From positions 62,001 to 126,000 of the forward strand of contig JADLZK010007653.1 in NCBI GenBank assembly GCA_015847255.1: 64,000 bases of DNA, in the 5' to 3' direction. The position numbers and the translations under genes are program-made. Positions 32,434-44,502 of the stretch are shown piece by piece. The stretch's first letter is position 1. Each line of letters starts with the position of its first letter. Under the pieces are notes generated by a model. It was not told where the DNA came from, did not search any database, and saw only the letters and a list, made by a program, of their open reading frames with translations. Origin of the DNA: Hyparrhenia diplandra. Taxonomy: Eukaryota > Streptophyta > Magnoliopsida > Poales > Poaceae.

Positions 32434-33330
32434 CTATGTTCCAAGCGTTGAGTAGATTTCGCCCTTCTCGTTCTTGACTTGTAGGTCCCGGGCCTTAGTA
32501 TTTCGGCGATGAAATAAGGCCCTTCCGTGGTGGCGTGAGTTTGTGACGCCCTTTGTTATCTGTTTTCGGCTGAGCACGAGGTCGTTGACTTGGAGCTCCC
32601 GAGGTTTCATCCGCTTTGACGTGATATTTGCAGACTTCCGCTGATATCTTGCCGAGTGCGGGGAGCGCAACGTCTCGGGCCGTCAACTTGGTCTATGGAG
32701 TCTTGCCTCGCCCCGCCTGGTTGCCTTGCTCGGTGTAGGCTCGCAGCCTCGGGGACCCGTATTCTATGTCCGTGGGCAGGATTGCCTCGGCCCCATAGAC
32801 TAGAAAGAACGGGCTGAATCCGTGGCTCGGCTCTTCGTCGTTCGAAGGCTCCATAGAACCGATGACGCCTCCCCGGTACCACCTTTTGTCGCTTGGTTCA
32901 GGTGATTAAAATTCTTGGCTTGAGCCCTTGTAGGATCATGCCGTTGGCACGCTCCACTTGACCGTTGGTCTTCGGGTGAGCTATGGCCGGTGTATCGACC
33001 CGGATGCCATAGTCGTCACAAAAGTCAAGGAATTTCTTCCCCACGGTTGGTTCCGTTGTCCGTGGTGATGGAGTTCGGGACTCAAACAGAGATGATATCC
33101 GTAAAGAATTTCACCGTTTCCCCGTGGTGAGGGTTCACCACGGGTCGGGCTTCAATCCATTTGGAGAACTTGTCGATGGCGACTAGGGACGTGAGTGTGT
33201 CCTCGGGCGCCCTTTTCGGGGGTCCAATCATGTCGAGTCCCCACACCGCAAATGGCCACGTAAAGTGGTATGGTTTGCGGTCTTGAGCCGGGGGAGATGC
33301 GTCCTGCGCGTAGAATTGGCATTCCTTGCG
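32434..33330 (-). pseudogene. Element Y integrase region
   Basis: The minus strand keeps parts of the core and the C-terminal end RDLQVKNEKGEIYSTLGT (near 32440-32500), a typical plant Gypsy integrase tail. The core between 32880 and 33260 is in pieces in three frames. Its catalytic triad cannot be confirmed in one frame. Confidence 0.6.
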
Positions 33331-33392
33331 GTATGCACGACTAGATTTGCGTCCCGCACCGCGGGGGGCGGTAGAAGCCTTGCACGAAGACT

Positions 33393-34373
33393 TTACCGAC
33401 TAGCGTCCTCGGGGCGGCGTGGTGACCGCATTCCCCTCGGTGTGTGTCTTCGAGAAATTCTTTGCCTTCGAATGAGGGTATGCATCGCATGTACACTCGA
33501 GGCTCCTCTCTTGTATAGTTCCCTTTTTTTTTCTCCAATTAGCACAAAGGATTTGGCCCTTCGGGCCAACCGGCGAGCTTCGGTCTTGTCCTCGGGCAGC
33601 TCATTTTGGATGAGGTACTCCCACAGCGGTTTCCTCCAGTCGGGGACTGGGTCGACCGCCATTGCTTCGGGCGTGGCCTGCCCCGGGGCGATTTCTTGAG
33701 CCCCCGAGGGTATTTCCAAGGGTGCGTACTTGACCGAGGGTTCGTTGAGATCTCGGGTAAGCATGTTTGGGAGAACAGTTCCTTGGGTTGCTGCGACCTT
33801 GGCGAGCTCATCCGCGGCCTCATTGTTACACCCGGGTGTGTTAATGCGTACTCGAGTCCATAGAATTTTTCCTCCGCTTGCGCACTTCACCGGCAATACG
33901 CCTCCATCTTTGGGTCGCGGGCACGCCGAGGCCTTCATGACTTGGTCGATGACCAGCTGCGAATCTCCCCGGTTTCCAACCGTCGGATCGAGGTCCGCCC
34001 GCGATCCAGGAGACCATTGACCAAAGCACCTCGTGATTCTCGCGACGTTGTTGGAGGCGGGGAAAATGCAGCCGGATAGCATACCTTGTGTGAACCCCGA
34101 GAGGCGAGATGAAGAGCAAAACCCGCCCCCCTTTGCCTTCATCATGGATCCATCGAAGAACATGGTCCAAAGACTCGGCCCGGATGGGTGCGAGGGGTAG
34201 CCGTGTGTATCGGTCCATTCAGCCACAAAGTCGGCTAGGACTTGGGACTTGATCGCTTTCGGGGTAGGAACGACAGGGGTTTCGCCCATGAGCTCCACCG
34301 CCCCTTCGCCACTCTTCCCGTGGCCTCTCGGTTTTGGAGAATCTCCCGAGGGGGAACGGGGACACCACGGCAA
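33393..34373 (-). pseudogene. Element Y RNase H domain and connection region
   Basis: A single minus-strand frame of 326 codons stays open. It contains DFVAEWTDTHG, FFDGSMMKAKGG (start of RNase H), DSQLVIDQVMKA and NNEAADELAKVAA, then the linker ENELPEDKTEARRLARRAK-like segment before integrase. It is the best-kept part of Y. The end of the frame has drifted into another phase. Confidence 0.7.
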
Positions 34374-34539
34374 AACGGGGTGCGCGAGGAAGTAGTGACG
34401 GTTTCCTTCGCGTTAGTACGATAGCATACGGTGGTTTACGCATTTTGCGAATACCTCGTCTTGGTGTCGGAAAGCACTTCACCGATGAAGTAGACAGGGC
34501 GTTGTGCGGCAGCGTGTGCCCCTCTTCCCGACGCTGCAC

Positions 34540-35600
34540 TCACGACCCACCCGCTGACCACCACGGGTAGTGGCGTGGCGTATAAGAGCGGGGTTTCTCT
34601 GGATTTGGCGGTACGGGACCGGTGGGTTTGTCGGGAGCTTCTTGAGGTTGCTTGGGGGCCTCTTCGACCTCGGGGGTCCAAGCAAAGCGCTCGGACTTGC
34701 GAAGGAGTCGGTAGAGGGGCAGGCCCTTCTCCCAAGGCGTGAGATGAACTCGCTTAATGAAGCCCGGGCAGCCCATGACCTTCTCGCACTCCCTTGAGGT
34801 CTCGGATCGGACCCATCTTGGTGATTGCGTCCACCTTGGTTGGGTTTGCTTCGATGCCTCGTTGAGAGACGATAAAGCCCGAGCAACATCCCTCGGGGAA
34901 CCCCGAATACGCACTTCGGGGTTGAGCTTGACTCCCTTCTTGTTTAGGCACTCGAAGGTTTCCCCGAGGTCTCCCACGAGGTCCGACGTTTTCTTAGACT
35001 TGACCACAATGTCATCGGCGTAGGCCTCCACTATCCGCCCGATGAGTTCCCGAAGATGATTTGCATGCATCGCTGGTATGTTGCGCTTGGCGTTCCTCGA
35101 CCCGAAGGGCATGGTGAGGTAGCAATACATCGAAGGGTGTTATGAACGAGGTCGCGAGCTGGTCGGACTCTTTCATTTTGATCCGGTGATAACCGAATAC
35201 GCGTCAAGAAAGGACAACGTTTTCACATCCAGCGGTGGAGTCGACAATTTGGTCGATTCGAGGCAAAGGAAAAGGAACTTTCGGACATGCTTTGTTGAGA
35301 CTAGTGTAGTCCACACACATCCGCCATTTCCCATTCTTTTTCTCTACTAATACGAGGATTAGCTAACCACTTTCGGGTGGAATACTTCTTTTATAAATCC
35401 GGCCTCCGGCAACTTGTGGATCTCCTCGCCCGATGTTCTTCCGCTTGGCGTCATCGAAACGGCGCAAGCGCCGGATGGCGGCTTTGAGCCCGGCCGGATG
35501 TCTAGGGAGTGCTCGGCGACATCCCTCGGTATGCCCGGCATGTCCGAGGGTCCCCATGCAAACGTCTGGGCGTTCGCACGGAGGAAGTCGACGAGCACTG
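34540..35600 (-). pseudogene. Element Y reverse transcriptase
   Basis: Fragments run from VDFLRANAQTFAWGPSDMPG (about 35590) to CYLTMPFGSRNA (about 35110) and the catalytic AYADDIVVKSKK (about 35010), then ECLNKKGVKLNPE. The YADD box is intact. Stops lie between 35360 and 35130. Confidence 0.75.
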
Positions 35601-35975
35601 CTTCCTATTTTGGATCCAGGTCCGAGCTGATGGTCAGCAGCTTCTCCTTCGGGTTCTTGGGATCGAGTGGGACCTTCTTTGTGCCCGAGGAGGGCTCGAA
35701 GCTCCGGCGCGGCGCTTGGCCTCGTGCTCGATCGTGATTTCGTCAAAGCTCCTTTTCCGCGTCGGCGATGAGTGCCTCGGCAATGGCGAGTGCCTCGGCG
35801 TACTCCACGCTCTCTACGTCGCACTCATATGCGTGATGGTGTGAGGGCCGGTGGTGATGACACCGTTTGGCCCGGCATCTTGGAGCTTGAGGTGCGTATA
35901 GTTCGGGACAGCCATGAACTTGGCGTAACAAGGCCGTCCAGGAGTGCGTGGTAAGTACCGCGGACCCCAAGAATC

Positions 35976-36365
35976 TCAAATGTGAGAGTCTCTGCCTTGA
36001 AGTTCGAGGGTCTCCAAAGCACACCGGCAAGTCAATCTGCCCGAGGGGCTTAAGGCCGCTTGCAGGGACGACGCCATTGAATGCCGGCCCTCGGGCGGAT
36101 CTTGGACTTGTCCACCCGAGGAGGTCGAGGGTTTCTTCGTAGAGATGAGGTTGAGGCTGCTCCCTCCGTCCATAAGGACCTTGGTGAGCCGAGTGTTGGC
36201 GATGATGGGATCCACCACCAGTGGATAAGCCCCGGGTTCGGGATGTCTTTGGGGGTGATCCGACCGGTCAAGGTGATGGCTGGTCCGACCACTTGCGCAG
36301 CTTCGGGGTTCTTTGGCTCCGTGGCATAGACCTCCCGACGCTCCTTCTTCTTGCCGCACGGACAT
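35976..36365 (-). pseudogene. Element Y aspartic protease
   Basis: The active-site motif reads LMDGGSSLNLIS in one minus-strand frame, with hydrophobic VDPIIANTRLTKVL just before it. A GG in place of the TG/SG of retroviral-type proteases is usual for this Gypsy group. Confidence 0.65.
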
Positions 36366-36761
36366 GTTCTTTGGTCTTGCCGCCGAAGATCATGAAGCAG
36401 TTGTTCACCTTCGGGAACTCCTCGTTGCCCTTGACGCCACCCTCGGGAGCCTCTTCCTCTTCACCCTCGGGGATGGCCTTGAGCTTGGCGAAATGTTGGC
36501 GTACCTTCTTGCACTCCCCGAGGGTATGCTTGACTGGGAAGTTATGGTTACCGCACGGCTTCTTGAGCATGTCGTTGAAGGGTTTCTTGTGGCGGGGGCG
36601 GGGCCCCCTGCGGTCGACCGCAGCCACCATGTCTTCATCGTCCCGCTTGGGCGGCATGACCCTTGTCCTTGCGGTTCTTATCCTTCTTCTTCTTCTTCTT
36701 GTTCTCCCGAGGTTGAGATCCCTCGGGCTCCTCTTCCTTGCGCTTCCCCTTGCCCGAGCCC

Positions 36762-36997
36762 TGAGACTTGGTGCTTCTGCTCCTCTCTCACCCGCTTGTA
36801 AACCCCTACTACGAGCGCACTCCGTGCGAGATAATACAAGGCAACACCCACTGCTAGACGTAGGGCTCCCGTGCCTGAACCAGGATAAACCCTTGTGTCC
36901 ACCTTGTGTCCTTCTGGCACAACCATCCGGTTTGGGGAACACGTAGCATCATTTCTAGTCGGGCACTTTGGGCACCCTGGTTCTCAAAACACCAACA
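36762..36997 (+). repeat. LTR X 3' part, copy B
   Basis: From TGAGACTTGGTGCTTCTGCT to ACACCAACA this repeats 23999-24235 with scattered differences. The abrupt start at 36762, inside the LTR and about 120 bases after its TATA box, is the rearrangement junction with element Y. Confidence 0.8.
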
Positions 36998-37714
36998 GTT
37001 GGCGCGCCATGTAGGGGACACTACGTGTCAAGCTTGCCATCCCGTAGCATTCCGCTTCGGCCTCATCATCTGGTTTGGGACCTTGGAGTTCATGGCCATG
37101 AGTCGTGACTTTGACTTGGTCCTAATCTTGCGACGGGGGAGACTCAACTATGACACTCCCCACGTCGTCAATGACTTCGCCACGGATGCCGGTAGCCAGG
37201 AGGCCCTGACTTGACCGTAGATACTCTGACGCTTGAAGCTTCAGCTCCCTAGCCATCGGAGTCAACTCCGGCCATCGAGTATAGGACCTCCCAGCTACCG
37301 AAACTGACTCCACTCACCAAGGAGTACAAGGCGTCACGTCCACCACCTCTCTTCCCTCACCGACAGCGCTCCACCTTCGCCAAAGACGGCCTACCCTTGG
37401 GTGTAGTTTTTGACTTCCCTTCGGATTCCTCCAGTCACATCCTCCTTACCACTCCGGGGCGGCCAAAGGTCAAACGCCCCGAAGGCAACCTCCCTGTGTG
37501 GGTGACCGCATGCACTTCTGACATCCCGGACGGCAGCCTTCTGCGGTTCCCACTGGGATGGGCCTACTCCTTCGACATCCTCGACTCCGACTTCGACGAC
37601 GACTTCTACGACCCCACCAGGGAACGCTTCCAGGTCGCGGGAGGGGCGTCGCAAGATGCTGACGAGGAGGTGGAAGTCGAGGAGGTCGGCGAGGATGACG
37701 CGGTGGGCAGCACA
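36998..37714 (+). pseudogene. Element X primer site and 5' gag region (copy B)
   Basis: This is the second copy of 24236-24946, with a frame open longer at the end (37397-37768), including GVVFDFPSDSSSHILLTTPG, then DFDDDFYDPTRERFQVAGGA and DEEVEVEEVGEDDAV. The acidic tail resembles N-terminal gag regions of Tat elements. It is cut at 37715 by LTR Z. Confidence 0.6.
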
Positions 37715-37789
37715 CTGTTGACATTTCTTAGCTCAATCACAAGAAACAGGTTTAGAACCCATCTCTAATAACGGCGCGAATAGATCCCG

Positions 37790-38390
37790 AACGTTTTATC
37801 TTTGGAACGTTAGGGGATTAACAAGTGCTGAAAAATGGCCTCTCATTAAGAACAAAATTGATGAAAGCAATTGTGAAATTTTTACATTTTCAAGAGACAA
37901 AAAAGGAGAACTTTGACCTTGCCTTTGTCAAAAAGTTTGCCCCTAAACGTTTTGATCGGGTTCATCTTCTCTCCATCCTCTCGGTGCTTCGGTGGAATTA
38001 TTGTGGGGTGGAATGGGAGCTTATTTCATGGATCGGTTGTTGAAATTCACTCGTTTGCTATTACTATCTCGCTTCTCTTCCGGGATGGACACTAATGTTT
38101 GGTATCTCTCCACGGTTTTATGGTCCTTGTTTAGAACCACGCCGGATCGAGATTTGTTAACTGGTTAAAGAACTTAGATATTCAAGATGATCAGAATCGG
38201 ATCTTGATGGGTGACTTTAATTTTTATAGATCCCTAGAGAACAGAAACAGAAGTGGGGGCAATTTCCGGGACACTTTCGATTTTTAATGATGCTATTGAT
38301 CACTTGGGTTTGGTGGAGTTACCTCTCAAAGGTAGATCTTTTACATGGAGCAATATGCAGAATGAGCCCTTACTTGAGCAGACTTGATTG
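37790..38390 (+). pseudogene. LINE ORF2 endonuclease domain
   Basis: Pieces in changing frames read LWNVRGLTSAEKWPLIKNKI, then FQETKKENFDLAFVKKF, GGIIVGWNGSLF, MGDFNFYRS and SFTWSNMQNEP. These are the N-R, E-T, GDFN and TWSN landmarks of the exonuclease/endonuclease/phosphatase fold that nicks the target strand. The C-terminal SDH motif is not clear. Confidence 0.65.
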
Positions 38391-39019
38391 GTTTTTACTT
38401 GGTTAATTGGACTACTGATTTCCCTAATACAATGGTGACGCCCTTGGCGGACCCACCGGACCATGTGCCTTGCAGGATTTCCATTGAAACTAAAATTCCA
38501 AGAGCTAGCATCTTGGATTTGAGAACTTTTGGGCTTCTCATAATTCTTTTATTGGTGTGGTTCAGAATTCTTGGAGTCGAGTCTAGCGGCAATAATCGAA
38601 TAACATTGTCGAATTCTTTCTAGCAAATTCAAAAGGCTCAGATATGACTTAAAGCAATGGAGTAAAACCATTTCTTCCATAAAATCCCTCATTGAATACT
38701 GCAACAAGGTCATTCAGTATCTTGACACTGTGGAGGAATTTAGAGCCCTCTACAGCCCTGAATGGAATACTAGGAAGATTGTTAAGCTACGATTGAGCAG
38801 TACGCTCAACCAACAGAATTCCATGGAGGCAAAGAAACACCATCAATAGGATTAAGTATGGTGATGAATGTACTAAGTATTTCCACTCAATGGCCACTAT
38901 ATCCTCTGAAGGAACCTCATTTCTCAGATTGAGGATGACTATGGGGTCACCTTGATCCACCATGAAGACAAGGCCAACCACCTTTGGCTCTCCTACAAGA
39001 ATAGGATGGGGCAGTCCAG

Positions 39020-39910
39020 GGAATGTCTCCATGGCCTTTGACCCGAGCTCTCTTATCCATGTTCCGCAGCGTTGACTACAGTTGCTTAGTTGAGCCCTTC
39101 CTTCATTCTGAAATTGACAACATTGTTAAGTGCATGCCCGGTGACAAGGCTCCGGACGATGGTTTTAACGGGGTTTTTATTAAAAATCTTTGGAATATTA
39201 TTAAAGGTGATATCTATGCCCTCTTTGCTGAATTTTTTGAGAACAGAATCAACTTGGCTCCAATTAATGGTTCTTTCATTGTCCTTGTGCCCAAAGTCTC
39301 CAACCCGGTGGATCGCTTCCGACTATAGGCCTATTTCTTTCTTTGAATTCTTTGTGTTAAGCTTCTCACTAATTTGTTAGGACGACAGTCTGAGAGGATC
39401 ATTCTTGAAATTATTCATAGCAATCAATATGGTTTTATTAAGCAAAGATCCATCCAGGATTGTCTTGCCTGGAGCTTTGAGTATATTCATCAGTGTCATC
39501 AATCTAAAAGAGAGATTGTTATTATAAAGCTTGATTTTGCTAAGGCCTTTGACACTATTGAGCATTCCACGATCATTGAGATGTTGTATGCTCTTGGTTT
39601 CCCTGATAAATGGATCAACTGGGTCAATTCCATTCTGTCCTCTGGCTCTGCCTCTGTCTTGCTCAATGGTGCTCCTGGGAAGAACCTGGCTGCGGGAAGG
39701 ATGTGAGGCAAGGTGACCCCCGTCCCCTCTCTGCTTTTTGTCTTGGCTGGCGAGATTCTACGAAGACGTGATCAATGGGCTCAAAAATCAAGGTATCATG
39801 CAGTTGCCTATTCCACAGCCTACCCCCGATTTCCCTATAGTTCAATACGCCGATGACACACCGCTCATTATGCAAGCTGATGCCAAGCAAATTTTTGCCT
39901 CAAGGCCATC
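39020..39910 (+). pseudogene. LINE reverse transcriptase domain
   Basis: Open frames give PGDKAPDDGFNGVFIKNLWN (39140-39200), SNQYGFIKQRSIQDCLAWSF (39418-39480), LDFAKAFDTIEHS (39530-39570) and, after a shift, QYADDTPLIMQAD (39843-39880). The YADD catalytic box is present. Shifts lie near 39325 and 39700. Confidence 0.75.
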
Positions 39911-40839
39911 TTGAACACCTTTGCCTCGTCCATCGGGTTGTCTGTTAACTTATCCAAGTCCTTCATGGTACCTATTAATGTTTCGAGTGAAAAAAAATTG
40001 CAATCCTTGCCGCCACTCTTGGATGTCGTGGGCTCTCGCCATTTACTTACTTGGGGCTTCCTCTTGGGACTTCTAAGCCCAAGATTGAGGATTTTTCGCC
40101 TTTGCTTGACCGGGTGGAAAGAAAGCTTGTTGCTTGCTCCACATTGCTGTCCTACTACGGGAGAGTGGAATACATTAACTCTGTGCTTACTCCCATCGTA
40201 AACTATGCTATGTGCACTTTTAAGTTACAAAAGGTGTTGTTGAAGGAGTTGATAGGATCTTGAAGCGGTGTCTTTGGAGGGGCAACTCGAAAAGAAAAGA
40301 GGTGGGAACCTTCTTTGCTTGGCCCTTGGTTGAGAGACCCAAGAAGAAGGGTGGGGTTGGCATTAAAAACTTGTATGTGCGAGAATGATTGTCTCCTTAT
40401 GAAGCGGTTTGCACAAGTTTTATTCAAAAGATAAGACCCCTTGGGTGCGGCTGATGTGGTTTAAATATTATGACAATAAGGTGCCTCATGCTCGAGAGAA
40501 TTATGGGTTCTTTTTGGTGGAAGGATGTGTTCAGGGCTCAAGGATCTTTTTGAAATCACTAGAGTTCATCTTGGGGACGGCTCCTCTACTCTTTTTGGAA
40601 AGATAATCTGGTGCGGTGGCATCTTGGAAGACCTCTTCCCTGATATTGCAAGCTTTGCTAAAGATAAATTAATTTCCATCGGTGAGGTGTCCGATGCTTC
40701 TAGTCCGGAGGATCTGTTTCAGACTCCCTATTAATCAAAGAGGGCCCACGACCGCCTTCAACAGACTTGATCTTCTCGTACAGAACTTCTCTGTGTGATA
40801 ATGTTGATCAAAGATCTTTTTAGCTGGGGCGAGTGAGTT

Positions 40840-41225
40840 CAAAGCTTCCAAGCTCTACAAATTAGTGTTCTCCAATTGTCGGTGCCGGCTGTTTTTGGTT
40901 GGGTTTGGAAATGCAAAGTCACTCCTAGAGTGAAGTTTTTGCTTGGCTTATTCTTGTCGATAGGCTTAACACCAAAGATATGCTCTCCGGGAGAAATTTC
41001 AATGTGCGACCAAATAATCTTTTGTGTTCTCTGTAGTGATAATTGTATTGAAACCATTGATCACTTGTTCTTCGATTGCACCTTTGCTAGCGGTGTTGGG
41101 ATAAGCTTGGTATTATTTGGGTACAAGGCAATAATCTTTGCGGCAGGATTCAGAGAAGTAAAGAGAGGGGCTGGGCCGTTTTTTCATGGAGACTTTTCTC
41201 GCTGCGGCTTGGGAGCGGAAGGTTC
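40840..41225 (+). pseudogene. LINE C-terminal zf-RVT-like region
   Basis: The frame 40876-41229 reads FGWVWKCKVTPRVKFLLGLF and CVLCSDNCIETIDHLFFDCT, giving the C-x2-C...H-x4-C pattern of the zinc-binding region after reverse transcriptase in plant LINEs. Confidence 0.7.
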
Positions 41226-41478
41226 GTAATAGATTCATTTTTGATGGCGTCCAGGCTAGCTTTTGCTCGTTGGCTTCACAACTTCAAGGAGGAAGCCACT
41301 CTCCGTCTTGTAGAATCAAGGAATCGATAGAGCGGCAAAGTGTTCTTTGTGGCTTGATGCCTTGTAATTTTCTTTTGTATCTCTTCTCTTTTCTTTCTAG
41401 CTCCTGCTCTACCTCCTCCTCTTGCATTTGTAAGTTCCCTTGTATCTTTGTTGTCCTTTATTTATAAAAGTTTCTTTT

Positions 41479-41500
41479 ACCGTGGGGTTCTCCCCACGGT
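41479..41500. other. Perfect 9-bp hairpin just before the LINE poly(A)
   Basis: ACCGTGGGG, loop TTCT, CCCCACGGT. It sits 8 bases from the poly(A) tail. In several LINE families the reverse transcriptase recognises such a 3' stem-loop, so this is a candidate recognition element. Confidence 0.7.
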
Positions 41501-42085
41501 CTTTCGCCAAAAAAAAAAAAAAAAATAACGGCGCCGAGAAATGTGCCGTTGACATTCCTAAGTGAAACCACCATGTCGGTGATTAGACTAGGAACATCAA
41601 CGGTGATAGACCTTGCCAAAATAGATATTCATCCGCAAGCGCACGGATATATCATTGTAGCATTTCACCCGGAGATATTCAGGGTATCATTATTTATATT
41701 TTCCCAAAGGAAGGCATGGTGGATCTAAGAGAGACATGAACAAGATAACATGACTGTGCAATGGACCAATGTTCATAACAGGGATATTTAGGGAACGGTA
41801 CAAGGATAACTTGACACACTCACTCAAGCCAAACTCAAGGATAAAGATAAATAAGGAATAAAGAAAGTCATGTAACACGCATGAGTAGGAGGTCAGAGCT
41901 GAGAGTGAGATGGACAGGGACACCCCACCAGGCAGTCTGCTACCCGCCACGACTTTTAATTACGAACTCCTACATGACATGCGAACGTGGGGGGATTATA
42001 AAGGACGGACAAGGCTGTCACGACCCTGCCGCCTACCCCCTCGACCGGGGCATGCTATCATATCCGAAGGTCCCCGCTCACCCGG

Positions 42086-43451
42086 TGTCGGCGGTTCGAG
42101 GAACGGCGGGTGCCCCGGGTGCCGGCAATAAAAAATTTGTAGGCTGCGTGCCTCCTCCCTCGATGGCGTAGCGCAAGATGGACACGGGACACGGCGGTTT
42201 ATCCTGGTTCAGGCCAACGGGGCCCTACGTCCAGCGGGGGTGTGTCACGCTCGTGTTAACTCGCGCTCAAAGGTGAGCCTCGTAGGGGGTTCTGGGCGGT
42301 CGTGTGGGAGAGAAGCGGTCTCAAGCCCCACGATCGTGGTTACGGTGGTAGTGGTGGCTGGTTTTCTCCGTGTGAACCGGAGTTGAGAATGGGGTCCAAC
42401 TGAATCGAACCGAATCCCCCTGAATCCAACCTCCTCTAATGAGACATTACTCCCCCTTTTATAGGAGAAGGAGAGAGATAATGTTTACATTGGTGGTTGC
42501 CTAGGTGGCTAATTCCGAGGCTGCACCGATTGCATGTGCGTTGCCGAGGGCGCGGGTGGTTTGAACGTTGCACGACGAAGACACGCGTCCAGATCCGATG
42601 ACGGAGGTGCCGTCCCGGGCGCGCCCGGAGGGGTCGCGTGAGGCGTCCCTCACGATCCGCATGGCGAGGGCCGGTCCCCAGTGGTTGCCGCCGCGGTGCG
42701 TGTCGGGTGCCCGAGGGTCCGCCCAACGTGGCGCTTTGACGGTGTTCGAAGTGAACAGTGTCATCTTGGTTCCGTGCCGGGTGGCGTAACACGTCGGTGG
42801 TTCTCGGCATTGTGTCCCATCGGTCGGATTGGGGAGGTGATTCGGCGGTCGATTTGGATCGGGCGTAATCGATGGCACCTGGCGCCTCGCTGCCGTGCGA
42901 CCGCATTGAATGCGGCGGCTTCCCTTCCTCCCGGACGGAACCTCCCACGCCCGAGGGTCGGCGACCCTAGACGGGCTAGTTGGGCTGCTTCACCCGGGAC
43001 GGAGAGCTGTATCCCTTGGGCGAGGCGGAGTTTTTGCGCCGAGGGTGGTGAGCTAGGCCCTCCTCGGACGAATCGGAGATTTCCCCCGAGGCTGGTGAGC
43101 TAGGCCAGCCTCGGGGCGAATCGGAGACGTGTGGTCGAGCCCGAGCCATGGTTTGATCTGCGGTCGGCGTGGAACGCCGTGGGTTCGCTGTTCGGTAGAG
43201 GTCCTTGACCTTGTCCTTCGTGAGCGTAATAAGCTCGTTACGTCGTGGTGACTCCATTCGGGCCGCTCGTGGGCCGTTCGTGGGCTGCTCCGTCGTTATG
43301 TAAACGTCGTGGCTCAATGGCCTGGTCCATCGTTCGTCGGGCCGTCCCTCCGTGCAGGGTGATAGCAGGCTAGGTTTTACTGGGCCTTGGCAGGCCGGCA
43401 ATTTCTCATAGTTTGAGAATGTCTCGAGGCCCAATATTTTGGTCCCCGACA
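42086..43451 (-). mobile_element. Solo LTR of element Y (copy B)
   Basis: Bounded by TGTCGGCGG and CCCCGACA with duplications CCCGG at 42081-42085 and 43452-43456. It is inserted in LTR Z at the same place as the LTR in copy A, so both derive from one insertion. Here the body has been removed by LTR recombination. It retains the minus-strand TATA box at 42456-42463. Confidence 0.85.
42456..42463 (-). promoter_or_regulatory. LTR Y TATA box (solo copy)
   Basis: Minus strand TATAAAAG, identical in context to 25894-25901. Confidence 0.6.
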
Positions 43452-43957
43452 CCCGGGCACCATGCTCGCATGTTAAGGTACATCCCATGTCCCCCGCAGA
43501 CTCTCACCCTACGGATGAACGAGCTAGAACATGGACAGGCCCGAAAGCCACAACGAACCGCCACCTCAACACAATCCCGACACTACTCAATTATATTGCA
43601 TGAATGGTTTAAGCATAAAGTTCTATATGACGATATCACAACATGGAAACTATAGACTAGTTCATATGTCATGATCATGTCAAGAGAACAACATGTTAGA
43701 TCATAAGATAAATCATGAAGCATAGAAATATCATGAAGACTAATTCTAACGCACAACCAAGATAAGATAAAAGGGCAAGGCTTTGGAAGAATACCATAAA
43801 TAGATCATACCGGAAATCCATCTTCCAAGGAGCCAAGCCCTCCTTGGTGGCTTTGCCTAGCTCCACATTCTAATCCTACTAGGAGGAGGAAGAAGAGTAG
43901 AGAGGGAGAGAATGGCTCTCCGTGAGGTGTGTGTTGTGAGAGAGGGAGAGCCATCTC

Positions 43958-43965
43958 TATTTATA
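43958..43965 (-). promoter_or_regulatory. LTR Z TATA box
   Basis: Minus strand TATAAATA in TCTCCTATAAATAGAGATGG, with a purine/CT-rich leader downstream. This is the expected promoter of element Z. Confidence 0.6.
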
Positions 43966-44502
43966 GGAGAAGAGGAGGGTCCAGTGCATGGGCGCTGCCC
44001 GGGTGCATCCTCCCATCTCCTAGCGTCGGCAAATTAACTCCCCCAACCGCCTATAGCGAGACCGGAGCAAAACCGCCCGGAAGGTCGCGGAACAGAGCCC
44101 GAACCACGAGATCCGTGGCCGTCTGGCTGGTTTCGGGAGAAAATCGGCCTCCGCCCACCCTGAACCGGCGAACCAGCCCGGCTGAACCGCGCCTACGCTA
44201 CGCAATCCAAGAACCGCCTCGGCGCAGCCGGCAAGGGGTCGCCACGTGTCCAAGCGGAGCGAACGAACCGCGCCGAAGCTGTTTTCCGCCTGCGCTTCGC
44301 CGCGGGGGAACAGATGGGGTCCCGCCCGCCCACTGACAAAATAAGAACGCACTCCCGCGTGTTCCAAGCAGACGCCCGTGGAAGGCCCGACCGCGGCGCC
44401 ACATGTCGGCGCCAGGCTGCCGGGTGTAGTCGCCCAGTGCGTGGGTGGACGGCGGGGCCGGTCCCGCCTCGCTTGTCGGCGCGCGGTGTTGACTCGTGTC
44501 CG

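Larger units (their letters stand above)
32434..36761 (-). pseudogene. Gypsy element Y gag-pol, broken and lacking its 5' end
   Basis: In minus-strand order: gag with a zinc-knuckle-like C-x2-H-x5-H-x4-C (CGNHNFPVKHTLGEC, about 36530), protease with LMDGGSSLNLIS (about 36150), reverse transcriptase with AYADDIVVKSKK (about 35000), RNase H with SQLVIDQVMKA and NNEAADELAK (33930-33790), and integrase to 32434. The order with RNase H before integrase defines Gypsy, and the DGGS protease is common in this lineage. All domains have frame changes or stops. The 5' part of gag, the leader and the 5' LTR are missing because at 36761 the sequence switches to LTR X (copy B). Confidence 0.82.
37778..41523 (+). 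mobile_element. 5'-truncated L1-type LINE with poly(A) tail
   Basis: The 11-bp duplication AATAACGGCGC flanks the element (37767-37777, 41524-41534). It ends with a hairpin and about 17 A bases. Copy A lacks it, which gives an empty site (AATAACGGCGCC near 25000). The sequence starts in the ORF2 endonuclease and lacks ORF1. Recognisable parts are the endonuclease (FQETKKENFDLAFVKKF; about 37800-38380), reverse transcriptase (39020-39900, LDFAKAFDTIEHS, QYADDTPLIMQAD) and a zf-RVT-like C-terminus (40840-41130). Stops and shifts occur throughout. Confidence 0.85.
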
